Shown here one piece after another: positions 43,517-53,970 of a stretch of 64,000 bases of DNA. Position 1 is the stretch's first letter. Each line of letters starts with the position of its first letter. The position numbers and the translations under genes are program-made. Source of the DNA: Calendula officinalis (Eukaryota > Streptophyta > Magnoliopsida > Asterales > Asteraceae); contig OY970829.1 of NCBI GenBank assembly GCA_963853835.1, positions 5,996,446 through 6,060,445 on the forward strand, read 5' to 3'. Below the pieces are notes generated by a model. It was not told the origin of the DNA. It ran no database searches and worked only from the letters and a program-made list of their open reading frames with translations.

Positions 43517-46500
43517 GCAATAAAAAATCTCCGGCACGGCAGTCAAACGCTACTTCAACGCCGAAACGGATTTTAAACGGACCGTTTCCGCCGCCGTCGC
43601 CGGCGAAACATATAATGGCGGTGCTGATGAGGAGGCTGAGTGTGACGGAGGAAGGGAAGGAAGCGGTGGCGGGTCTGGATAAACGGTTCGGGTTGTCGAA
43701 ACGGTTTAGGGACCGTTACGAGGTTGGGGATGAAGTCGGGCGAGGGCATTTTGGGTATACTGTTTCTGCCACGTGCAAGTCAGGTGATCACGCCGGTCAA
43801 AAGGTCGCCGTCAAAGTCATACCCAAGGCCAAGGTAAGAGTCCTCATTAGTCATTACGATAATCTTAATTTTTTTTAATAATCTTGTATACCAACTGTTA
43901 CATCATCTTGTTATTTTAAAAGAACGATTTATATAACTAAAGGATTACTCTTAAATTAAAGTAGTTATGCTCTTTTAAAAAAAACTTGCACAATTTGACT
44001 TGATGATGTTCCAAAACCATCAATTAGTAAAGGCTATCACAATAACAATAATAACCATATACATTCTCGTTAAAGACAGTATGAGGGAAATTAGATGTAA
44101 TTATAAATTATGGAAAATATTGAATATGGTACTTTGCTTGTGTTTGAGGATCAACACCTTGTCTAACCATAATGAAAGATTCTTTTCTTGAATGACTAAT
44201 TATTTTCTTTTTATTAAACAACGTGTTCCTCTAAGATCTAGATGTTATTATTTATTTATATTTTTCTAACAAATATAATTCATTTTGTGATTTTACAGTG
44301 GTAATACAAACTTTTTATCTTTGTATGTTTTTTATTCTAATGAAGACCGTAAAAAAGTTGACACGATTAACCAGTGTAATAAATGGATCGGATTAAGGTT
44401 GAACTTTTCAACACAATTAAATAAATATGTCGTGTCAGAATTGGGATATATGAATCTATAAACATGCCAACTTGAATATGCAACTTCAGAATCAACATGA
44501 ATTACCACAGTAGTATTTATTAAGTTGTAAAAAGTAATATTTTTTTAATAGCTAATTTTCAGTCATAGCTGAAATCTGCTAATAAACTATTTCCTTTTTA
44601 TATTATCAACTTATACATCTCTTCCTATATTAAAATTAAAATATAACCTCCTTTTTTGCCTTTGTGATGCAAAAGAAAACCATTCTGATGCTTAAAAAAC
44701 TTCCATGCTTTTGTTAAATATTAAATTTACTAATAAAAAATATTTGCTTTAAAAAACAGTAGCATTTGCCATAAACAATATCGAGAAATGATTATAATTT
44801 GTGCCTACTCACTTTTAAACTTGACATCTATTATCCATTAATTAATTATCTCTCTTCATATCATCCTTTGATTTTGATACTTGTAATGATTAAATTGGTA
44901 GGCATATGAGTATACACATTTAGTAAGCACAAATACCATTACTCAACAATATTATATGTACCAAGCTTATTGTTCAAATCCGTTATTTGCGCTAAATATA
45001 ACTAATTTTTTTTTTAAATAGGACTTGCTAACCATTGCTCTTGGAGCATGGGGTATGGTGGCTTAAGTCGAAATGTCACATCTGCGTCACCTATGCGTCA
45101 CATCACCATTTCACATTTCACATTTCACATTCAAAACCCAAACACTCTCTCTACCATAACTAACCAATAATATTTTTTTAGAACCCACTAAAATACCTCT
45201 CACCAACAAAATACACTTTAAAAAATTAATTAATATCTTCTCTCCCATCCGTTAGTGCTCCGGCGAGCACCCTCACTCACCTCACGCAAGGTTTGGCGGC
45301 GAGGTGCCACGTCGGATGATTTTGAAATGGCGAGCTCCTCTTTGTTACTATACCCGCTACTCTTAGGGCAATGGGTAGGAGAGGTTAAAATGATTAATGT
45401 ACAAATTAAGTGTAACTAATCAAATATGGTTATTAAAATTGAAGGGGGTGATTTTTATTAGTTAATTTACAATTATTTTATGCTAAATTTTTTTTTTAAC
45501 CATTGCCTAAGGGTAATGTTTAGCATTTCCCTTTTTTTAATTATAGCGATATATAAGATACTTAGATTTGGAGCTGAAAGTGCATGTTAATTAGTGATAA
45601 TTTATTCATTTCCATTTCGTTTGCACGTGAAAAAAAGCACAAGATCTAATTTTTATATCTTTAGTTACAGTTAGTAACTGGAACTCGTAGAGCCTAGATT
45701 CCTTAAAACTATTTTAACCATAGTTGTTTGGTTAATTAATTGAATTAGTCATAGTATCCACGTAATATGTTTCTATCCAGAAATCATGTTTGTTGGTCGT
45801 TAATTTGTGTTCATATGTTGGCATGACTTCTATATGTGAATTTGTCGCACTCGTTGGAGGATTAAGCATGTACAATATGTGCATTACTTAACTTAACAAT
45901 ATGTCAGATTTTTCTCTGGAATCGGTCTCTACTAGCTAGAGATATTATATATGCAAAATTGCAATTTCTATAACGGTTGATCGATCACCAAGAATTGAAA
46001 CCGATGGGAATAATCAAACCGGAGACCGTAGACACTATGATTTTATATTACTAAATCAAGTATATATCTTTTGTAATGAATTTTGGCAGATGACGACGGC
46101 AATTGCAATCGAGGATGTGAGAAGAGAGGTGAGGATATTGCAAGCGTTGGCAGGACATGCTAACCTCGTACAATTCTACGAGGCTTTTGAAGACAACGAT
46201 AATGTCTACATAGTCATGGAGTAAGCTTATATTCATATCTATATAGAAAGTGATTTCTACCCAACAAATATTTCTTTTTTGACCAGCTTACCCTCACACC
46301 ACAAGAAATGACCAAATAAGACTAGGGGTGTTCATAAATATACAAAACACCGGGTATCCGAAAAAATATCCGATATCAAATCCGGGTACCTGAAAATCCG
46401 GGTATTCGGATTCCGGATCTGGGTAGTGTTTTCAAAATTTCCGGGTACCCGCTACCCGAACTATTAAAAATATACAAAAAAATATCCGAAATATTTGGAA

Positions 46501-49500
46501 AATACCCGAAAGATACCCGAAAATATCCGAAAAATATTTAAATATTTTGTTTTTTCGGATACCGGGTACCCGGATTTAAGATACCCGAAAATCCGGGTAC
46601 CAGAACTCCGGGTATCCAAATTTTGGATACCGGATTAGGGTAGTAAAAATCACTATCCAAAAATCCGGGTATCTGAAAATCAGGGTACCTAGTTTTGAAC
46701 ACCCCTAAATAAGACGTGATTGAGGTGCGAGGGCAAAATTGTCAGAAGAAAATTATATATTTTAACAAGGAAAAAATGCATAGAAGGGTAACCTACTTTC
46801 TATCAAAGTTTATTTAAGGGTATGTACTTTTGTTTTGATCAGTAAAGGGTAACCTACTTTCGATCAAAGTTTATTTAAGGGTATGTACTTCTGTTTTGAT
46901 CACTAAGGCCTCTCCCAACAGTGGCGCGTCACTAAACCCGTCAGTAGCGCCACATCATCACATCCTTACCGACACGCTACTGACACGGTCGTGCCAACCA
47001 TAATCCATCACTAACACATCACTAACCCTTAAAATATTACATTTAACCCCCTCCTCCCTCACAAAACGCTCCCCGACGCCTTCTCTCTCCCGTCGAAAAG
47101 ACGACGTCTCGCCCACGACGCCGGCCACGACGGCTCGGTGCCAACGCCGTCGTGGCTCGACGCCCCGTCGACGCCCCCCGACGGCTTCCGTTGGCAGCGG
47201 TCTAAAGGGTAACCTACTTTTAACAAAGGTATATAAAAAGGGGAAAATGACTTGCTCAACAGGTTTCTTTTACTTGTTCCAACCAAAATGAACCAGACCA
47301 TTCTAAAGAAAATGAACTGTTACAAAAAAAGTAGTTCAAAATGCACATATTTCTTCGTTTTTAAATCATCTTCTACTCAACAATAAATCAAAAAAAGGGT
47401 CATGTGTTGGTTCTTGAAGTTGAGCTTCTCTATGAGATGGGTCTTGAACTTGATTAACTTGGATCACTGGATTAGTTTTGTTTTCATACCTTAACCATTA
47501 ATTCAAGGAAAGATGGAATTTTGGACTTTGAAGGAAGAATTGATCGATTGTATTTTGACCTAGTTTGAAGGCTGTGAAACAAAACTAATTGTATAAACAT
47601 TAAAAAATCACGTGGGAAACAAATGGAAGAATTGATTACCGGTAATCGATATCACAAGTCACATTTTACCTTTTTATATGCCTTTATGAAAGTAGGTTAC
47701 CCTTTAATAATCAAAACAAATGTACATACCCTTAAATAAACTTTGTTGGAAAGTAGGTTACTCTTTAGTGATCAAAACAAAAGTATATACCCTTAAATAA
47801 ACTTTGATGGAAAGTAAGTTACCCTTCTATACATTTTGCCCTTTTAACAAATATTTTTTCTCTTTGACCAGTTTACCCCCACATCACAAGAAATGACCAA
47901 ATAAGATCTGCTTGAGGTGTGAGGGCGAAATTGTGAGAATGAATTTTTTGTACAAGTCATTTGGCTATGTAATTTACAAATCTATTTGTATACTTTTTAG
48001 ATTATGCGAAGGAGGCGAGCTTCTTAATCAAATACTTTTAAGGTTCTACACTCTTCCTTTTTCAAGATTCTTGTTTTCATGTATAACACTTAAATTTCAT
48101 GATGCAGGGGTGGGAAATTTGGCGAAAATGAGGCGAAGAATGTAGTGGTACAAATACTGAATGCGGTAGCATTTTGTCATCTTCAAGGCGTCGTTCATCG
48201 AGACCTTAAACCCGAGGTATCAACTCTTCCTCTGTTACTGTATATATGTCTAAATTTTTAGGGGCGGCAATTCCTAACCCGTAAACCGACACGGAAATAA
48301 TTAGGTTTGGGTCCGGGTCAAAAACAGGTCGACCCATCCAACCCGTTTATAAATCGGGCCGGATTCAGGTTGGCTCATGTATAAACAGGTTTACAATCCC
48401 CTAACACCCCCCCCCCCCCCAAAAATATTTCTAAATCTTTATTTTATCTTTAAGCTCCTCACGATTATCATTGTGTTTGAGTTTATTTTTTATTTTTAAC
48501 CCGCCAACTTGGTTCTGACCCACTAATCTATTTGACTCACCAACCTATTAAGTTATGAGTCAGATATGTCAGATCTCGGTTACGATAGTTTACATATGTC
48601 TAGGTTATGGGTGGTTTTTCTAACCTGAAATTTTAAACATGTCAGGTTTGGGTTGATTGATTTCAATCCGTCAACTGGCCAAACCAAACCCGCTAACCTA
48701 AACTCAACGTGCCATCCCTATGAATTTCATTTGTCAGAGTGTTCTTATTGTTTTCTCTACTTCTTTTGATTAGAACTTTCTGTTTAAAGCAAAGGATGAC
48801 GATTCTCAATTAAAAGCCATCGACTTCGGCTTATCTGATTTTGCAAAGCCAGGTGAATCTCAAAAACACGAAATTAAACGACGTTAATTTATTGGAACCT
48901 TACTATTCTCAACTTTTTAATAAAAATTTGTAACAAAATGCAGATGAAAAACTAAATGATATTGTTGGAAGTGCATATTATGTAGCACCGGAGGTTTTAT
49001 TGAGGTCTTATGAAACCGAGGCTGATGTGTGGAGTGTGGGTGTGATATCATACATTCTTCTATGTGGTAATCGACCATTTTGGGCGCGAACCGAGTCAGG
49101 GATTTTTAGGGCGGTCCTAAAAATGGTTCCAAGTTTTGTGGAACCACAATGGCTTTCGTTATCTCCTATGGCTAAACATTTTGTACGGTGTCTACTGACT
49201 AAAGATCCTCAAAAACGGATGACGGCTGCCCAGGCTCTAAGTAAGTGTTTAATTGTTTTCCAAAATGAAAAATTAGTCACAAAATTGTCCACATGTTTTA
49301 CCTACACATTAAAAAAATTAGCTGTGTAGTGACATAAAAAGAGTATAAGATTATATTTTTGACATTTTTGTGATCCTATATATATTTCACATAGTAAACT
49401 CCAAAAATATATCATTTAGCGACAATTTTAAGAAAGTGTCACTAAAACTCAGATAAGTGACGTCTTTGATTAATCAGTGACCAATACAAATACTTTGATA

Positions 49501-52500
49501 CTCCCTCCGTCCCACAAAAAAGTACCAATTTCTTCTTAAATTTTTATCCCACAAAAAAGTTCTCACTTCTCAAATTGACGGGGCACACTTAATAAAATAA
49601 TATAATTATCAAAGACCCCATCACTAACTATCCACTAACTATCTTTCTCTCTCCAAACTAACTTTATATTTTAATCAAAATTATTACCAATGACCTCACC
49701 ACTAACTATCTCCTTAAAACTTATGCCCAAGAGAAATGGGTACTTTTTCGTGAGATTGAGGGAGTATTTATAAAGCTACAGCCGTCACTAGTTTTGTGGC
49801 TAATGTAAATAAAAAACATCAAGAGTAAAATTTAGTAACAACTCAATTACCAACTATTATCTTCGTCTCTAAATTTTAACTTGTGACGAAACGCTGGTGA
49901 CCACATATAAATTGTCTTCACTAATGGTCTTGAATAGTGACGAAAATATTTGTCGTCACCAAGTTTGTCACTAATGAGGACTTTTCTTGTAGTGAACTTT
50001 GTCAGTAATGACCCCTTCTTTGTAGTGTTTTGGTTATCGGTTCTATAGCAGTTAAAACCCGCTTCTCAGATTGTGACTTCTTATAAAATCGGTTTTCACT
50101 TCGGCATACGGGAACCTAAATGAGTTTTTCCTAATTATCATATATTATTTTATTTTTTAAATTTATAAATCTCACTTTATGTTTAGGTGTTTCAAACTTT
50201 AAAACCCTGAGTTTGTAAGTGGCCCGATTGGACCCATACATGCCCTAGGTGGCTAGGTGGGTTCATATATCTCATCCCTAACCCGATCATTTAATTTATT
50301 GTGTAGAAAGGTTCAAACCAAAATTGACCCATTTATTACATGGATTAGTCGTCAGCATCTTTTACAATCTGAAACTTGTATTCAGACTGTCTTTTAGCAC
50401 TTGTTTGTTTATCTGCATTAAATCCATATAAGGTTAGTGCATACTTTCAGTGACCCAACACATGTTAATTGGTTTACGATTTCCATTAATAAAAAAAGGT
50501 ACAACGTAAATATTAGAATGTGAGTTAGGAGCTTTTTGTAAGTATATGTTAACATTAAGATTAAACTTAAGGAATCATAGTATAAAATACATGACAAATT
50601 GGGTAACTAAATTAGGTATTAACATTTCATTTTCGTTTTGTCTAGGTCATCCTTGGATTCGTGATCATAATGGGGTAGACGTTCCAATCGATATTCGAAC
50701 TTTGAGATCCTTGAAAGCCTACACACTTTCGTCCCCTTTGCGCCAGGCTGCTTTACGAGTGTGTACTTTGTACACTACAACCATAATTCTATAAATAGAT
50801 TGAAACGTTTTTTGACAGCAAAACACAAATCCTCTAAATTACTTAATATATATGCATTAACTGACATTCTTATTTTTTTTTTTTTTTTTGTATATATGTC
50901 AGGCATTGTCTAAAACATTAACTACAGATGATCGTTTTTATCTTCAGAAGCAGTTCACGCACTTAGATCCAGAAAAAACCGAACGAGTAACCTTCAAAAG
51001 CATAAAAACGGTTTGTTTCGTCTATTTAATTTCAATTTTTTTGTTACAACCTCGATCTCAACGTTTGTAACCTTGTGACTTGTGAGCAGGCGTTAATGAA
51101 GCATGAAACGAATGCAATGAAGGAGTCTCGCACCAGAGATTATCTTAACTCGGTGATTAACTTACTAAAAATCCGAAACTTGGTTACAAGAAAATCATAG
51201 TTTAGTTACATAATGAAAAGGTGTCACTAATTCAAAATCAGCACAAGAATGTCAGTAAAAGTAAAAAATAAAAATAAAAAAGATGAAAGCGTCATGTGTT
51301 TAATCTACATATACATAGAAAAATGTGGTTAAAATTTTCTTCACGTATATATAATGACATAAAAGAATGCGATGATACATTTGTGACAATTTTTTTCTTA
51401 AACATTGTCAGTAAAATCCAAAACCAAAAGGTAATAACTTTACCAGTAAATATTCAAGGTAGTCCAAGAATTTTAGCTAGTCCCAAGGGATAATTAATAG
51501 TTCTTGGATCAAGAAAAAATGAAAGGTCAAGATCAAGATTCAAATCATACAAACACATATGCTTCAGTACATCAATACCCCACCCACCTCCGGCGGCCGG
51601 AGACGGCGGAGGCGAACGGAGGCAATGGGCGGTGACCGGCGGCGGCAGACGGCGGCCGGAGGTGGCCGCCGGCGGTGGTGGTCGTGACTGGAAGCACATG
51701 TGTTTGAAATACATGTGTTCCACCTTTTGAAACACATGTGTTTTGAAAATAAAGTAGTGTATATGTACAGCCATGCACATGTGTTTCATGACTTGAAACA
51801 CATGTGTTTCGTTTCTAGAAACACATGTGTTTCACTAATAACAGTTATGTTGAAAATAAAGGAGTGAACATGTACAGCCAAGCACGTGTGCTTCACTAAT
51901 AACAGTTCATTTGAAAATAAAGGAGTGTATATGTACAGCCAAGTACATGTGTTTCAAGTAATGAAGCACATGTGTTTGTAAGCTAGAAGCACATGTGCTT
52001 CACTAATAACAGTTCTTTTGAAAATAAAGGAGTGTATATGTACAGCCAAGCACATGTGTTTCGTGACTTGAAACCCATTACCACCAGCACCTTCATTGTC
52101 AGCCACCGCCGCCGCCGGCCGTCGGCCGCCGCCGCCGGCGGACGGCGGTGGTTGGCGGTGGTGGGCGGTGGTGGAGGCGGTGGCCAGCGGTGGTGACCGG
52201 TGGTGGTGGTCGTGACTGGAAGCACATGCGTTTGAAACAAATGTGCTTGAAACACTGTGATTTGATCTTGACCATTTTGATCCAATGACTAAGATTTGTC
52301 CCTTGGGACTATGCAAAATCCTTGGACTTCCTTGAAGGCAACTCTAACTTTACCACAGTTTCTCGCGTTTTAGAAAGTGCAAGTAAAAATTGAAATTGTG
52401 ATTTTAAAAAAATACAGAGTAAAATCTAGAATTTTCAGAAAATAGTAGTAAAATACGGTACTTAAATTGATTTTGAGCAACTTAAGTTGATTTTGTGCGA

Positions 52501-53238
52501 ATTATAAACAGCTTTGTCTCATATGAATTTTCACAATTTTTCCTTATGCGGCCGAAGGTTGTACTTTCGAAAAAGACAAAAAGTACGGCCGTTAATTGAG
52601 CAGACAATACAACCGTCAGTTTAGAAACTTGACATAATTTTTATGGAGTCGTGTAGTCGTACAACAAAAAGCAAATCACACGGTTTATTTTGGGACAAGT
52701 CAACTTCTACAAGTTGTTTTTGGGATAAGATGTATATTTATAGTCTATTTTGCTAATTAACTGTTTTTTTTGGTGTCACTCATACATTTGCCAATAATTT
52801 CTTGTAACATTGCTTATTTATTGTTTTGATTCAAATCTTATGCTCTATGATATGACAGTTGGTTGAACTACAAATGGACTTTGACGAATTCTGTGCGGCT
52901 ATAGTCAATGTTCATCAGCTTGAAACATTTGATCGTTGGGAAAAACATGCTCGTTGTGCTTATGAAATTTTCGATATAGATGGTAATAGGGCCATCGTTA
53001 TCGAAGAACTTGCATCTGTAAGTCCAGATCTACAAATGCTACATAATTTAAAAACTAAAAATTTGAACAAAAAGTGATAAATGTTACAATATTTCAGGAA
53101 CTTGGGCTTGGGCCTTCGGTTCCGTTGCATGTTGTTCTAAGTGATTGGATACGACATTCCGATGGAAAGTTAAGTTTTCTTGGATTTACGAAATTGTTAC
53201 ATGGAATATCCACCAAAATCAAGCGGAAGTTACGATGA
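43348..53238 (+). CDS. CDPK-related protein kinase (CRK)
   Basis: Eleven exons: 43348-43833, 46090-46220, 48001-48042, 48108-48216, 48774-48852, 48944-49240, 50646-50758, 50903-51010, 51090-51152, 52859-53017, 53098-53238. All are GT-AG and in frame; 575 aa, typical of the family. The N-terminus MGSCASKP offers Gly2 for myristoylation and Cys4 for palmitoylation, so plasma-membrane attachment is likely. Residues about 20-120 form a basic Pro/Ser-rich variable region. The Ser/Thr kinase domain (about 124-386) has all catalytic parts: GRGHFG 131-136, Lys156 in VAVK, HRD 250-252, DFG 273-275, APE 297-299, and ends at HPWI. The C-terminal regulatory region has degenerate EF-hands; one (DIDGNRAIVIEEL, exon 10) retains most calcium-ligand positions. 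CRKs are generally calcium-independent or calmodulin-modulated. The introns are swollen with transposons. Confidence 0.94.
45027..45378. mobile_element. MITE in CRK intron 1
   Basis: Imperfect inverted ends, CTAACCATTGCTCTTGGAGC and CTACCCATTGCCCTAAGAGT, each followed inwards by a GGGTATRG motif. A further AACCATTGCCTAAGGGTAAT arm lies at about 45498. TSD unresolved; the TAA/CCATTGC start suggests a Harbinger type. Confidence 0.5.
46323..46707. mobile_element. hAT-type MITE in CRK intron 2
   Basis: The ends TAGGGGTGTTCATAAA and the complement of TAGGGGTGTTCAAAAC are flanked by a perfect 8-bp duplication AATAAGAC (46315-46322, 46708-46715). Interior of CCGGGTATCCGAAAA motifs, same family as 7277-7745. 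The duplicated unit at 47846-47950 lacks it, giving an empty-site control. Confidence 0.93.
46769..47841. mobile_element. Mutator-type element in CRK intron 2
   Basis: The ends GGAAAAAATGCATAGAAGGG and the complement of GGGCAAAATGTATAGAAGGG are flanked by a perfect 9-bp duplication TTTTAACAA (46760-46768, 47842-47850). Each inverted repeat of about 140 bp consists of two tandem copies of a 66-bp unit (GGGTAACCTACTTT, then TTTATTTAAGGGTATGTACT). No transposase. A Harbinger MITE is nested inside. Confidence 0.9.
46907..47202. mobile_element. Tourist-like MITE nested in the Mutator element
   Basis: GC-rich; ends GGCCTCTCCCAAC and the complement of GACCGCTGCCAAC, flanked by TAA at 46904-46906 and 47203-47205. 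Interior has GGCGCGTCACTAA and CGCCGTCGTGGC motifs. A short minus-strand open frame here is incidental. Confidence 0.85.
48259..48720. mobile_element. hAT-type MITE in CRK intron 4
   Basis: The ends TAGGGGCGGCAATTCC and the complement of TAGGGATGGCACGTTG have 8-bp flanks TAAATTTT and TGAATTTC (partly matching, 6 of 8). AACCCG/GGGTT motifs are subterminal. A C14-15 run sits at about 48406-48420. Confidence 0.75.
49501..49764. mobile_element. Stowaway MITE in CRK intron 6
   Basis: CTCCCTCCGTCCCACAAAAA at the left and the complement of CTCCCTCAATCTCACGAAAA at the right, with TA duplications. Same family as 32420-32681. Confidence 0.93.
49780..50027. mobile_element. CACTA-type transposon termini in CRK intron 6
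   Basis: Two successive right ends: ACTTTTCTTGTAGTG at 49980-49994 and CCTTCTTTGTAGTG at 50014-50027, complementary to the CACTACAAGAAA start of plant CACTA elements. GTGACGAAA/TTGTCACTAA subterminal motifs lie to the left, some beyond the Stowaway insertion (from about 49416). The left terminus was not found. Confidence 0.5.
51453..52336. mobile_element. TIR element with CACATGTG array in CRK intron 9
   Basis: Inverted ends of about 45 bp: TTCAAGGTAGTCCAAG and TTCAAGGAAGTCCAAG, then TAGTCCCAAGGGA on both sides. Inside are two mirrored GC-rich GGCGGCGG blocks (about 51590-51690 and 52090-52220). Between them are repeats of 80-110 bp with many CACATGTG palindromes and GGAGTGTATATGTACAGCCA stretches. 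TSD unresolved, so superfamily unknown. Frames across it are artefacts. Confidence 0.7.
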
Positions 53239-53535
53239 TAGATGTGATACGTATGTTGACTAGCCGAAATGAGTACTTTATTTTTGTTTTTTTTTAAGTT
53301 TCAGGATTCAACTCATTTCAATGAAACGTACCGAAAATTGGTATCAATAGATCATCCGACCCCAAGCTTATAGTGTATATTAAAGTTCAAGGACTTGAGT
53401 TTAGTTCATGAATTCGAAATTTGCAAAGATTAGTAGGAGAAATGATTAATTGCATATTGATGTCGAAGTAATTTGGACTGGAATGGTTTAGGCAAACAAA
53501 ATAAAAATATATGACAAACTGAATATGGTTTAGTT

Positions 53536-53857
53536 TAGATCTGTGTACGGTCTAATAACCGAACTGAACCAATCAAAATCAAATTGAACCGAGAACCGAG
53601 GAAATTGTTTTGGCAGGACTGCGGTCCGAACCGATGACGTTTGAAACGGAACCGGGCAACCAAGGAAATTTCTTCGACTTTTTTTCGGGTTTTTCTCATT
53701 TTTTGGACAAAACCGAATCGCTCGGATCCAGATCGAACCGGACTGGGAACTGATTTTTCATGAAAATTAGAACTGATTACGGAACTGATATAACTTAGGT
53801 CGGTCCGATTCAGTTTTACTTTTCCGGTTAATTCTCAGTCCAATTTTCACAAGCATG
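53536..53857. mobile_element. diverged hAT-type MITE
   Basis: TAGATCTGTGTACGGT at the left and the complement of CATGCTTGTGAAAATTGG at the right; flanks GTTTAGTT and ATTTAGTC share 6 of 8 bases. Interior AACCGAACTG/CGGTCCGA motifs match the element at 6924-7198. Confidence 0.5.
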
Positions 53858-53970
53858 ATTTAGTCCCCTAATTTGGGCTCTTTAATTAGCTCGTTATCTT
53901 TTAGGTGAGACAAAATAACAAATTATGTTAATCTCAACTAAGAAAATATCAATCTTCATATATATACTTA

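Larger units (their letters stand above)
46263..47950. repeat. tandem duplication in CRK intron 2, split by insertions
   Basis: A unit beginning AACAAATATTT and containing ACAAGAAATGACCAAATAAG and TTGAGGTG(C/T)GAGGGC occurs at 46263-46768 (interrupted by a hAT MITE) and at 47846-47950 (uninterrupted). A Mutator element lies exactly at their junction. Confidence 0.75.

Noticed and set aside
47059..47301. 80-aa minus-strand ORF in CRK intron 2
   Set aside because: Covers the GC-rich end of a Tourist MITE and its flank; intronic, no family.
51454..52316. Minus- and plus-strand frames in CRK intron 9
   Set aside because: They cross GGCGG blocks and CACATGTG repeats of a TIR element; low-complexity output.
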